Below are positions 16,846 to 25,116 of a DNA stretch of 64,000 nucleotides, one piece after another. Each line of letters starts with the position of its first letter. Position 1 is the first letter of the stretch. The notes under the pieces were generated by a model, which was not told the DNA's origin, searched no databases, and was given only the letters and a program-made list of their open reading frames with translations. Source of the stretch: a virus; the IMG/VR virus record IMGVR_UViG_3300042695_002264, positions 62,001 through 126,000 of that record; one strand, written 5' to 3'. The translations under genes were made by a program, and so were the position numbers.

Positions 16846-16992
16846 TTAATCTTCTTGATCATCAATGCCGTTTTTGGATGACTGATAGTTATCTACGCCA
16901 TCAAAATCATCTTCATCAGTAGCATAAAGATCAATAGAATTAAATTTGTTTAAATTATCGTCATCTTCATTAAGCCAAGATGGATTTAACAT
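16846..16992 (-). CDS. Small acidic protein (48 aa)
   Basis: ATG at 16992 opens a 48-codon frame (MLNPSWLNEDDDNLNKF) ending in TAA at 16846. About a third of residues are Asp/Glu (DEDDFDGVD, DDQED). It lies between two coding genes in the same direction with no other frame using the sequence. Possible roles include DNA mimicry or a scaffold/adaptor peptide, but these are guesses. Its coding status rests on frame integrity and placement. Confidence 0.55.
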   Translation of the reverse strand: MLNPSWLNEDDDNLNKFNSIDLYATDEDDFDGVDNYQSSKNGIDDQED

Positions 16993-17027
16993 ATTTTATC
17001 TATTAAGATATTGGCAAAATTTAATAA

Positions 17028-17660
17028 TTAACTACCAAATAATTCTTCCTGTGTTGGTAGGTTTTGCCAATTTACAACTTCCTGTTCGCCTTTTTCCTCC
17101 ACAATTTCCTTTGATAACAAACTTGTTACACTGGGTTTAGACCAAAACTTACAACTCCAATAGCGAGCTTTCCATTTAGGACCAGGATTGTCACAGCCAT
17201 GTCTAGCTCTAAAATTGCGCCGTCTTTCTGGATCGTCGCGTTTTATTGACATATTCGGATCACCAAAATTTACTTTGACAATATTTCCCTTGTCATTCTT
17301 TACATAAACAGAAAATTTCTTTGGGCCACCTGGGGTTCTAAATGGCTTATTTAGTTTCTTTTTTGCTTCTTTGGCTTTTACTTCAGAAACTTCTTCTTCT
17401 GATCCGCAATCAAGATCAGCCTCGCATATAGAATAATTAACAACTATTTTTTCTTCTTTGCCTTTTATGCTTTTTTTGATAGAGGTGCGTGATGGTTTTT
17501 TGTCAGTATATGATACTTTTCCACCGCGCCTTTTGTACTCATTTAAAATCCAAAGATTTTTAACATAACTGTTGCCGCTGAATTTTTTGTCAGCAGCTTG
17601 CCTCACTCTCTCATAAAGAGCATTGTCTTTGTATTTTACTGATGCAAGAATGTCATCCAT
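17028..17660 (-). CDS. Head-associated protein with conserved C-terminal basic domain
   Basis: ATG at 17660 (MDDILASVKYKDNAL) starts two bases after the stop of the upstream gene; a TTG at 17693 would lengthen it by 11 residues but overlaps that gene. The product is 210 residues. The first 90 are Lys-rich. The C-terminal segment PGGPKKFSVYVKNDKGNIVK + VNFGDPNMSIKRDDPERRRN + FRARHGCDNPGPKWKARYWS is a module I recall next to or fused with prohead protease/core proteins in large T4-like and environmental phages. Two Cys (HGCDNPG, WSCKFW) are retained. Head assembly is inferred. Confidence 0.6.
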   Translation of the reverse strand: MDDILASVKYKDNALYERVRQAADKKFSGNSYVKNLWILNEYKRRGGKVSYTDKKPSRTSIKKSIKGKEEKIVVNYSICEADLDCGSEEEVSEVKAKEAKKKLNKPFRTPGGPKKFSVYVKNDKGNIVKVNFGDPNMSIKRDDPERRRNFRARHGCDNPGPKWKARYWSCKFWSKPSVTSLLSKEIVEEKGEQEVVNWQNLPTQEELFGS

Positions 17661-17662
17661 AC

Positions 17663-18547
17663 TTACATTTTTTTGTTTTTTTCGCCCCCGCAACCAGCGT
17701 CATCAATCTCATTCATTTCGACCTCTTCAGTCTCAGATTTATAATTTGATGAACCGCAATTTGGACACTTTTCAGCTTTTTCGCCTTCGTATCCGCAATC
17801 TTCACATTCATATTCGTCTTCTTCTTCGTCTTCCGAAGATTTAATTTTTTTTGCCAAAACTTCTTTTGCTTCGGCTTTATTTTCTTCAACAAACATGATA
17901 TAATTATGAATAGCCAACATATAATCTTCTGTAATGGCTATTTTGCCTTGTAGCCAAGGCTCTGTTAAATTTTCTTTAACCATTGGGCTGTCAATGGCCG
18001 CAATAATATTTTCTGCATGCTTTTTGATAGAATTTAAAGAGCCTAATGACATATGGAAGAAATCCATCTTGTACTCTTCCAAAGAGTCTTCCGAAGCAGT
18101 CAAGTTATGTTCTTTTTTTGTGCTTTCTGGAATAGCATTTACAAATTCTTGACCTTTACTTTTTGCCTTGCGATAAAGTTTTTTAACAAAAGCATCGTAA
18201 CTCATATTGCCGCCCATTCTGCCAAAATTGCTAATAGCATCACGTACATCTTGAGGGCTTACGATTGGAAAACTGCGTGTTTCTGGAAATAAAAAGTCAC
18301 TATCTTTTAGTTCACTGCGTTTTTTACCACCATAAGTTTTTTGTGCAGCTTCGTTAATGATTAAAATTTCATTTCCTTCTGATCCTAAAACAACATCGGC
18401 GCTAGCTTTAGCTTTTTCCCACAGAGAATAGCATACAGCAGCGCGCTGCTTTTGATTTTCAAAATCTTTGCCCATTGTATTGTCACCCATACATCTGGAT
18501 ACAAAGTCACTTTGCTTTTCTTTTCCTTTTGGGCTTGGTAATGGCAT
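17663..18547 (-). CDS. Virion/prohead protein with C-terminal zinc ribbon
   Basis: A 294-residue protein. Residues 1-45 (MPLPSPKGKEKQSDFVSRCM...QRAAVCYSLWEKAK) match a short motif shared by many phage head proteins. RSFPIVSPQDVRDAISNFGR (about 92-111) is another head-protein signature. Residues of about 160-230 are helical (FFHMSLGSLNSIKKHAENI, YMLAIHNYIMFVEENK), followed by a rubredoxin-like CEDCGYEGEKAEKCPNCG zinc ribbon and an acidic tail. It is translated just before the head-associated gene at 17028. A scaffold or inner-head role is likely; no protease triad is present. Confidence 0.6.
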   Translation of the reverse strand: MPLPSPKGKEKQSDFVSRCMGDNTMGKDFENQKQRAAVCYSLWEKAKASADVVLGSEGNEILIINEAAQKTYGGKKRSELKDSDFLFPETRSFPIVSPQDVRDAISNFGRMGGNMSYDAFVKKLYRKAKSKGQEFVNAIPESTKKEHNLTASEDSLEEYKMDFFHMSLGSLNSIKKHAENIIAAIDSPMVKENLTEPWLQGKIAITEDYMLAIHNYIMFVEENKAEAKEVLAKKIKSSEDEEEDEYECEDCGYEGEKAEKCPNCGSSNYKSETEEVEMNEIDDAGCGGEKNKKM

Positions 18548-18569
18548 AATTATTAATATTAATTACACC

Positions 18570-21152
18570 CTAATTTTCCAAAGTTTCCTTTGAATCTTTT
18601 AAATCCTTTAATTTGCAATAAATCTTGTTGGACTGTATGCCTAAATCATTTATATAAATTGCGTCTGGCCCCTTTACGGCTCCAGAAATGACTACGATGT
18701 CGTTCTCTTCTGGAAGCTTGCCACCATTCTTGTCCATCATTTCTTGAATTTTATTGCGGTTACTGTCAAAAACCATAGCTGCGACTTCACTAGTTTCGTC
18801 AGAAATCATAACTTTAACATATTTATTGCCGCGCTGCGATGTTCGTTTGGTAACTTCTTGAACAACGCCAACAACCATTACTTTATCACCCTCTTTTTTG
18901 CTTTTAATATCAATAATAGAATTAAAAGATGGATTCTTTTCTCGATAAATTTTATTTAAAGATTGCGAGTATGGATTTCCAAGAAGAGTATATTCATACC
19001 AAAAATTTGCCAGATCTTCATTTCTACTATTTAATAAATAGATTTTTTTGTAAGGCTCATATTTTTTCTTAATAGTTTCAAACCTAGATGGCTTGATAAT
19101 AAAATCACCATCGGTTGCATCTGAAAGCTTTTTAATATTATCAAGAATATCTGTTTCTCCATTGGCAAACATTTGACGGATCATGTTTTTTTCACGATCT
19201 GTAAGAATATTGTATGTTTGAGCTTCTAATGCTAGTTTAGATCTTGACTTGCCAAAGCCATCAAGCGCACCAGCTTGAATCATTGCCGAAAGAGCGCCAA
19301 TATTAATTTTAGCTTCTTTAGCAGCATCAAAGCATTCAATTTTATTTGTAAAATTAGAACGAAATGCAATAACATTTTTAAGAGTTTTTTCTGAAATACC
19401 CTTAATGGCTGAAAGTCCGTAGCGAATGTTATCACCTTCAATTTTAAAATCAACATCTGATTTAGCCAAATGCGGCGGCAGCAGTTCAATGCCAAAAGCT
19501 TTCATTTCATGACAAATCAATCTTGATTGCTCAAGGAAATCTGATTCGTTAACAGCCATTCGTAGAAGTGCCAAGAAAAATTCTTTGGGATAATTAAACT
19601 TTAAATATGTGGTAATTGCAGAAAGAGATGCGTATGGATAGGCATGCCCTGCACAGAATGAATAGTTCGCGCTGTCTTCGAGAATTTTCCAATAGAAATC
19701 AGCAATCTCTTCGCCAAGTTTTAGTTCTTTTGCTTTGGTATAAATAATCTCTTTCCATTTAGGCATCTCTTCGCGCTTTTTCTTACCAACAATCTTTCTT
19801 AAGGTTTCAGCTTCGCTCAGTGTGAGCCCAAAAACTTTATGCCCAATCGCCATCATTTGCTCTTGGTACAGTGCAGCGCCACCAGTTCTTTTTAATACCT
19901 CATCAACCTTTGGGTGAAATTCTGGAAATTCTCCATAGTTTGCATATCGGGCATATTGCTCTGCGAAAGCTAAAGCCCCTGGTCTTGCAATTGCTACTAC
20001 GGCAGCAAGCTGATCTAGATTTTTTGGCTTTACTTGCTTACAAACATTATAATTTGTAAACGCCTCAATTTGAAAAATTCCATGCGGGTATTTTAAATCT
20101 TGTAAATGTGCATAAACAGTCTCGTAATCTTCAACATCAATATCAAAATAGTTTATGCCCACTTGCGTACAAACATCTTGCACTACAGAAAGGCTTTTTA
20201 GACCCAAGATATCAAGTTTGAGATTTATTTTTCCTGCCCATTCCATGTTGTATGAAGAAACTCTCTCCTTGTCAGATGTCAGCTCCGTTGGGCAAAAATT
20301 ATTAATATTTTCATAAGAAACAAGATTTCCAGAGGCGTGAACGCTTTTGTTCCTCATCAAGTCTTTTAATTGAATAGCTACATCGTAAATATCTTTATTT
20401 TCGTCACACCATTTTTTAAAATCTTCGTTATCTTTATATTCATCGTCAATTTCGTTAATCTTGCCAAACTTTGACTGGATCATAGAAGTAACAGCGTTCA
20501 TCTCATCTTCTGTTTTATCTCCAACTGTCTTTCCGCAATCTTTGATTAAAGCTCTTCCAGATAGGGTGCTTGTATTTAAAATTTTTGCCGTCCTATTGGG
20601 GTAACGCTTTTCTAAGTACTTAATAACTTCTTGGCGACGATAATAGCAAAAATCCATGTCAATATCTGGCAAGAAGCTTCCATCAAAATAAACAATACCA
20701 TCCACAATAGTTTTTTTGGCTCTTGTAGCTGAAATGAATCTTTCAAAATAAAGATCATACTTGATAGGGTCTACCTTTGTAACTCCAATCAGATAAAGTA
20801 TTAGGCTTGATGCTGCAGATCCGCGACCAGGCCCAGTTGGAATGTTTTCTTTTTCGCAAAAGTTGATCACATCCCAAATCATTAAAATATAGTCAACAAA
20901 TCCAAGATCTTGCAGCACTTTGAATTCTTTAACAGTACGCTCTTTGTATAAGTCAATATTTGCCCCATCTTCTTTTAATTTGGGAATAATTTTTTTAAAA
21001 CCAGACTGGCAAAGAGCCTGTAAAAAGTCATCATTTGATGCATCTTTTGATAGCCCAATTTTCTTTTTTTGAGTTGCTGTAAACTCAATAGTGGGACATC
21101 TTACGCCATGCAGAGGCAAGTCTAATTTATCAAAAGATTCTAGAAAGTTCAT
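18570..21152 (-). CDS. dnaE: DNA polymerase III alpha-type polymerase core (no PHP domain)
   Basis: An 860-residue C-family replicative polymerase. GPGRGSAASS (107-116) is the nucleotide-binding motif; LPDIDMDF (161-168) supplies catalytic Asp163 and Asp165; KLDILGLKSL (about 311-320) supplies the third Asp. The fingers segment ALYQEQMMAIGHKVFG with LRKIVGKKK is conserved, and the C-terminal GDKVMVVGVVQEVTKRTSQR begins the OB domain. The roughly 270-residue PHP domain that opens a normal DnaE (about 1160 aa) is missing here and is encoded separately at 22448-23203. Start overlaps the ClpP stop by ATGA, so translation is coupled. Confidence 0.92.
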   Translation of the reverse strand: MNFLESFDKLDLPLHGVRCPTIEFTATQKKKIGLSKDASNDDFLQALCQSGFKKIIPKLKEDGANIDLYKERTVKEFKVLQDLGFVDYILMIWDVINFCEKENIPTGPGRGSAASSLILYLIGVTKVDPIKYDLYFERFISATRAKKTIVDGIVYFDGSFLPDIDMDFCYYRRQEVIKYLEKRYPNRTAKILNTSTLSGRALIKDCGKTVGDKTEDEMNAVTSMIQSKFGKINEIDDEYKDNEDFKKWCDENKDIYDVAIQLKDLMRNKSVHASGNLVSYENINNFCPTELTSDKERVSSYNMEWAGKINLKLDILGLKSLSVVQDVCTQVGINYFDIDVEDYETVYAHLQDLKYPHGIFQIEAFTNYNVCKQVKPKNLDQLAAVVAIARPGALAFAEQYARYANYGEFPEFHPKVDEVLKRTGGAALYQEQMMAIGHKVFGLTLSEAETLRKIVGKKKREEMPKWKEIIYTKAKELKLGEEIADFYWKILEDSANYSFCAGHAYPYASLSAITTYLKFNYPKEFFLALLRMAVNESDFLEQSRLICHEMKAFGIELLPPHLAKSDVDFKIEGDNIRYGLSAIKGISEKTLKNVIAFRSNFTNKIECFDAAKEAKINIGALSAMIQAGALDGFGKSRSKLALEAQTYNILTDREKNMIRQMFANGETDILDNIKKLSDATDGDFIIKPSRFETIKKKYEPYKKIYLLNSRNEDLANFWYEYTLLGNPYSQSLNKIYREKNPSFNSIIDIKSKKEGDKVMVVGVVQEVTKRTSQRGNKYVKVMISDETSEVAAMVFDSNRNKIQEMMDKNGGKLPEENDIVVISGAVKGPDAIYINDLGIQSNKIYCKLKDLKDSKETLEN

Positions 21153-21817
21153 TTCTTTCTTAGCCTATTCTTTTTTGAATAATTTAGCAACATTGTTTGT
21201 TCTGTTTTTTGCATTTCGACTTTTAATCTTGGGACACCAATATGATCAGCAATTCCTAGTTGATATGTCGCTTTTGCATCCAAATAAAGATCAGCGTTAT
21301 TATTTTTAATAAGCATTTTTTCAAAAGTGCCAGATTTCTTTTTGCAATTTTTATCCAGCATTAGAAGTAAATTACTATTTAGTTCAGAACAATGCTCTGC
21401 GCTAACAGCAATATCTGAGAATTTTCCATAATACTCATGAGATACCTGATGGACAAGAACATAGCCATATTTTGAAATAAATCTCATTCCATGATCACCA
21501 GCAGATAACAAAACTGCGCCACAGCTAAACGCTTTTCCATCACAAATTGTAGCAACTTTTTTGGTAGAGCTTTCAATAATAGAAAGCATTGCATGGAGAG
21601 CATAAACATCGCCACCATAAGAATCTACGATTATGGGAATAATTTCTTGATCAGAAGATTCGAGTCTGAAAAAATCTTCCCGAAATTCGTTAACTGCACC
21701 TTCGCAAATTTCATTAACAATAATAAAGTTATTGTTTTTTCTTTTATTTAAACCTTGTAAATCTTGAATATCGATTTCAAACGGCAAATCATCTTGATTA
21801 ATTTTAATTTCTTTCAT
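21149..21817 (-). CDS. clpP: ClpP-family serine protease
   Basis: A 222-residue S14 peptidase. DGKAFSCGAVLLSAG holds the catalytic Ser98, YVLVHQVSH holds His123 and NADLYLDAKATYQLGIADHI places Asp176 where ClpP has its catalytic Asp. The oxyanion loop DSYGGDVYALHAML is also conserved, so the enzyme is probably active. In many phages S14 proteases mature the head, but this one lies inside the polymerase operon, overlapping the exonuclease gene and the polymerase gene by four bases each. No Clp ATPase is encoded nearby. It could process a replisome protein or join host ClpX. Confidence 0.85.
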   Translation of the reverse strand: MKEIKINQDDLPFEIDIQDLQGLNKRKNNNFIIVNEICEGAVNEFREDFFRLESSDQEIIPIIVDSYGGDVYALHAMLSIIESSTKKVATICDGKAFSCGAVLLSAGDHGMRFISKYGYVLVHQVSHEYYGKFSDIAVSAEHCSELNSNLLLMLDKNCKKKSGTFEKMLIKNNNADLYLDAKATYQLGIADHIGVPRLKVEMQKTEQTMLLNYSKKNRLRKK

Positions 21818-22458
21818 TGGTTTAATAAGTAAAGTTGTTTTTTTAGAATTTGATATGTTAGTTCAACATCGTACAAGCCATTGTGAGCAAGACTTTTATC
21901 GTATGGGATGCTGTATTTCTTACAAAGGTATTCTACTGAAGTTTTAAGGCCTTTTCTATTAAAAGATTTAAGTTTAAAATTCCAAGCTGCTTGTGATTGG
22001 CCTTCAGGTTTTTGATATCCAATCTCTATAGCTTTTTCAATATTTTGAACATCGTATATTCGTTCAACATACGAGTAATCACTTTTCTTACCTAAAGATC
22101 TTCGAAAAGTGTTATGTATAAAAATATCAAAACCAATCAGGTTAGCTCCAGAGATTAAAATGTCTCTATCGAATAAGTATTTCTCAAAATGTTCGAGAAC
22201 TTCGCTTGGATCTTCGCTTTTTTGCTTGTATTCGCTATGAATAAAGCCAGTTATTCTTGCAGCATCTGTAGACATTTTTAAATCTGGCCAGAATGGAAAG
22301 CGATCATATTCTTCAATTTTTTCATTCCCTTGATAAAGGCAGTAAGAAAGTTGCCAAGGTCTGGATGAAAATAAATTTAAATCCTCAGTTTCAAAATCGA
22401 AAATGAGCCACTTTTTATTATTATCAAATCTTAATAAATTATTAATTTTACGAGCCAT
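21814..22458 (-). CDS. dnaQ: DnaQ-like 3'-5' proofreading exonuclease
   Basis: ATG at 22458 gives 214 residues and an 11-base overlap with the PHP gene; a TTG at 22482 would need a larger overlap. The DEDDh sites are complete: FDFETED (Asp21, Glu23), GANLIGFDIF (Asp111) and HNGLYD (His192, Asp197). Members remove mispaired 3' ends for the replicative polymerase. The operon position between PHP protein and polymerase makes it the likely epsilon-like proofreader. It also resembles ExoX-type nucleases (RPWQLSYCLYQ), so a more general repair role is possible. Confidence 0.88.
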   Translation of the reverse strand: MARKINNLLRFDNNKKWLIFDFETEDLNLFSSRPWQLSYCLYQGNEKIEEYDRFPFWPDLKMSTDAARITGFIHSEYKQKSEDPSEVLEHFEKYLFDRDILISGANLIGFDIFIHNTFRRSLGKKSDYSYVERIYDVQNIEKAIEIGYQKPEGQSQAAWNFKLKSFNRKGLKTSVEYLCKKYSIPYDKSLAHNGLYDVELTYQILKKQLYLLNQ

Positions 22459-23203
22459 GAACTTCACCCTTCCATCGTTCAAAATTAAATGTATCAGAAC
22501 TCATATAGTTTAATTCTGGTTTCGATAATTTAGATTTGTTTAAAATACAGCGAAAAGATTGATATGCTTTGAAATTTTCTGGCTTTTCATAGAAAATTGA
22601 CTGTGCTGGAGTTAAAGTGCAACCATGATCCGCAGAGCAATATAGCTCTAGAGCATCTTTTATAATTCCGTCAAACGGAAGACCATTATCTTCAACAAAG
22701 AAAGTATGCGGCATTCTAGACAGTGATGGTATGATTTCAGAGAATGTCATTGTATTTTTAGCTACAAAAGAATCGTAAAATGGAAATGCTATGGTTAAAT
22801 TCTTAGTGATGAGATCATTAAAGTTTTTCCAATCAATTCTCGGCAAATAATAAAACCCATACTCACTAGCCCAAGCCCAAATCTTGATTAGGTCTTTATA
22901 TCCTTTAGAATTTTTAATGAATAAAATAATTTTAGATTCATTTTTAAGACTTTCTTCTTTTGTTGAAGCATCGTCTGTGATGATCAATTTTAATCCAAAA
23001 CGCAAATTTAAATCAAGATCTTTGCAGTTCGAATATGCCTCAAGAAAACCAGTCATAACGCTTTCAACCAAATAAACATCTTGAATATTGTTATTTTTGC
23101 AAATATCAAGAATGGATTTAGGCCCAATCTCTGGACTTTCTTTATCTAAGGTTAAGATAGATCGCCCAGAATAATGGGATGTCCATAAAGGAACTTTAAG
23201 CAT
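22448..23203 (-). CDS. Detached PHP domain of DNA polymerase III alpha
   Basis: A 251-residue protein that aligns in style with the N-terminal PHP region of DnaE: SILDICKNNNIQDVYLVE, then RFGLKLIITDD, then IILFIKNSKGYKDLIKIWAW (the NxxGYxNLxKL element), and finally ENFKAYQSFRCILNKSKLS, which corresponds to the stretch leading into the palm. The metal-binding HxH at the start is replaced by WTSHYSGRS and the GxE motif by GLK, so pyrophosphatase or nuclease activity is doubtful. Together with the 860-residue core it makes 1111 residues, about one DnaE. Probably a structural partner of that core. Confidence 0.75.
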   Translation of the reverse strand: MLKVPLWTSHYSGRSILTLDKESPEIGPKSILDICKNNNIQDVYLVESVMTGFLEAYSNCKDLDLNLRFGLKLIITDDASTKEESLKNESKIILFIKNSKGYKDLIKIWAWASEYGFYYLPRIDWKNFNDLITKNLTIAFPFYDSFVAKNTMTFSEIIPSLSRMPHTFFVEDNGLPFDGIIKDALELYCSADHGCTLTPAQSIFYEKPENFKAYQSFRCILNKSKLSKPELNYMSSDTFNFERWKGEVHGS

Positions 23204-23234
23204 TTTTTTATATTAGAGCTTGTTGGGGCAAAAA

Positions 23235-24242
23235 TCAATTAAAATCTGCACTGCCATAATGTGCGGGACAACCAGCGTATTCTAGCTTTTCCCATGACTG
23301 ATTATCGCCTACCTTTTCGTACTGAAATTTTTCTAGATAATCTTTTTCAAGAACTGTTTTAATAATATTTTTATTCTCATCGAATAGTCTGTAGTAAGAA
23401 AATGGATCGCGGAATGAGCATTTCCATCCAGACTTTGCGCCACACTTCCATCTTCTTGAATTATCATATAGAGCATAATCATTTTTTGCGTCTTGTTCGT
23501 CAAAATTAGAAATGATAGTATTCACATAAGATAAATAGTGCCGGAATCCTTCAATTTGCTCTTCAGTAAATTCAAGCTCTTGGAATGGATTTTTGGCAAA
23601 TCGTAAAAAAATAAATCGACCAATTACCTTTTTAAAGTTTGGAATTTTACCAGCCTTCTTTAAGAAATGTGCTGCAAGAGTATACATCATAGCTTGCAAA
23701 TTACTCTCAAGCTCTTCACCTCTAAACTGCTGCTTGCTTGACTTATAATCAGAAATAAAAATTGATTCTGTTTTTTTATTAAAAAGTATTTTATCTATAT
23801 AGCCAACAATTCTAAATTCAAGCTCTTCGTCAATAATATCAAAAGCATATTCCGAATCAAGAATTTCTTCGTGATCTTCTGGAAAAAATCCAGCTTCAAG
23901 ACCTACCTTAATCATTTCATAAATTAAACCTATGTTTGTTTTTTTTGATTTTTTATCCTCTTCAAACATTTCTAGCCCGTACTTATGACACTTGGCTCTT
24001 AAAAATCTTTTTATTAATGGGAACTTTTCAATATCGCAATCTGCTTCGTGCATTTCTTTTGCAAAACGTATCCATTTCGGCTTTGTTAAGAGTTCAAAAA
24101 GGTCATGGCATACTGATCCTCTTAAAGCTCCAGAGTTTGTCGTGTCTGGAAGTTTAAGATGATATTTGCTCCAATATAGCCATGAGCACTCTCCAAGGGT
24201 TTTAACCCTAGAAGCTGAAAGCTTTGTTAGTTCTTTATCCAT
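23235..24242 (-). CDS. PD-(D/E)XK nuclease, RecB/Cas4-like
   Basis: A 335-residue protein. The opening LSASRVKTLGECSWLYW is the usual RecB-family start with Cys19; RGSVCHDLFELL gives His46; IVGYIDKILFN (Asp150) and IFISDYKSSK (Asp165, Lys167) make the nuclease core; QAMMYTLAA is the QxxxY motif. C-terminal CGAKSGWKC (267, 275) and GCPAHYG could complete a four-cysteine iron-sulfur cluster with Cys19, as in AddB/Cas4 proteins. Start overlaps the primase stop by eight bases. It probably trims DNA ends in replication or recombination, with no cas genes nearby. Confidence 0.8.
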   Translation of the reverse strand: MDKELTKLSASRVKTLGECSWLYWSKYHLKLPDTTNSGALRGSVCHDLFELLTKPKWIRFAKEMHEADCDIEKFPLIKRFLRAKCHKYGLEMFEEDKKSKKTNIGLIYEMIKVGLEAGFFPEDHEEILDSEYAFDIIDEELEFRIVGYIDKILFNKKTESIFISDYKSSKQQFRGEELESNLQAMMYTLAAHFLKKAGKIPNFKKVIGRFIFLRFAKNPFQELEFTEEQIEGFRHYLSYVNTIISNFDEQDAKNDYALYDNSRRWKCGAKSGWKCSFRDPFSYYRLFDENKNIIKTVLEKDYLEKFQYEKVGDNQSWEKLEYAGCPAHYGSADFN

Positions 24243-25116
24243 TTAAAATATTATTTATTTCTTCTTTTGAAGATTCACCCCAATCCTTACATTTAGGAAG
24301 GCGTATTTGAATCTGATCTTTGTTAAAAAATTCAAAAAGAGATTGCTGCATCTTTTCGGCAGCATTGTTTCCAGCAAAATTATTATCTGAATCATTATTT
24401 GTTGATATGATAATTCTATCAGGATCTGCTGCAATTAGCGATTTTAATATTGCCCTACCCAGCTTAAGCCCGAATAAAACTAAAAAGTTTTTGACACCAG
24501 CTTCCCAAAGTGCAAGACCATCGCCAATAGATTCAACAAGGATAATTTCTTTTTTATTTAAAATATCATCTTTATTCAAAAATGCAGGATATACCCAAGA
24601 ATCAACAGATCCGAGATGTTTCCATTTCGGAGTATTTTTAGATATTTTTTTGCCAATCCATCGCCCAGATATGCCGATAAATTCATTACGGTTATTTTTG
24701 ATTGGAAAGACGTAGCGATTATACATTGCGCTTTTGGTTGTTTTTGGTATAACTCCACCAAGAAAGAGTTCTAATGTGGCGTCACTAATACCCCTTTCAT
24801 TCCAATAAGAGTGATTTTTTTGCAAGCTTTCTAATTCACTTTTATCAAAAACTTCACCAGATGAAACTATAGTTTCTTTTTTAACTGGTATTTCTAAATT
24901 ACCATCAAATTTTCCACCACTTATTTCTACAAGCTTTTTAAAATCCCCACCTGTACCCCTTGCAAAATCAATCCATTTGCCAGAATCTTTTAGAATTCTT
25001 AATGAAGAATCGTTATCTGAATCACGATAAATTGGCTTTGTGCGCCACTCCTTCCCGCGATCAAGAAGTGTATATCCCAACCCCTCTAGGACAGTTTTGA
25101 AATCTACACTTGTCAT
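24235..25116 (-). CDS. dnaG: DnaG-type DNA primase (Toprim)
   Basis: A 293-residue primase. The N-terminus (KPIYRDSDNDSSLRILKDSG + KWIDFARGTGGD) follows the zinc-ribbon primase pattern but has lost the zinc-binding cysteines. A helicase-proximal NERGISDATLELFLGG segment and YRVFPIKN-like region (RYVFPIKNNRNEFIGISGRW) follow. The Toprim domain has IILVESIGDGLALW (Glu195) and IIISTNNDSDNNFAGN (Asp242, Asp244). It is shorter than bacterial DnaG (about 580) and lacks a clear C-terminal helicase-binding domain. ATG overlaps the DnaB stop (TAATG), which fits a coupled primase-helicase pair. Confidence 0.88.
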   Translation of the reverse strand: MTSVDFKTVLEGLGYTLLDRGKEWRTKPIYRDSDNDSSLRILKDSGKWIDFARGTGGDFKKLVEISGGKFDGNLEIPVKKETIVSSGEVFDKSELESLQKNHSYWNERGISDATLELFLGGVIPKTTKSAMYNRYVFPIKNNRNEFIGISGRWIGKKISKNTPKWKHLGSVDSWVYPAFLNKDDILNKKEIILVESIGDGLALWEAGVKNFLVLFGLKLGRAILKSLIAADPDRIIISTNNDSDNNFAGNNAAEKMQQSLFEFFNKDQIQIRLPKCKDWGESSKEEINNILNG

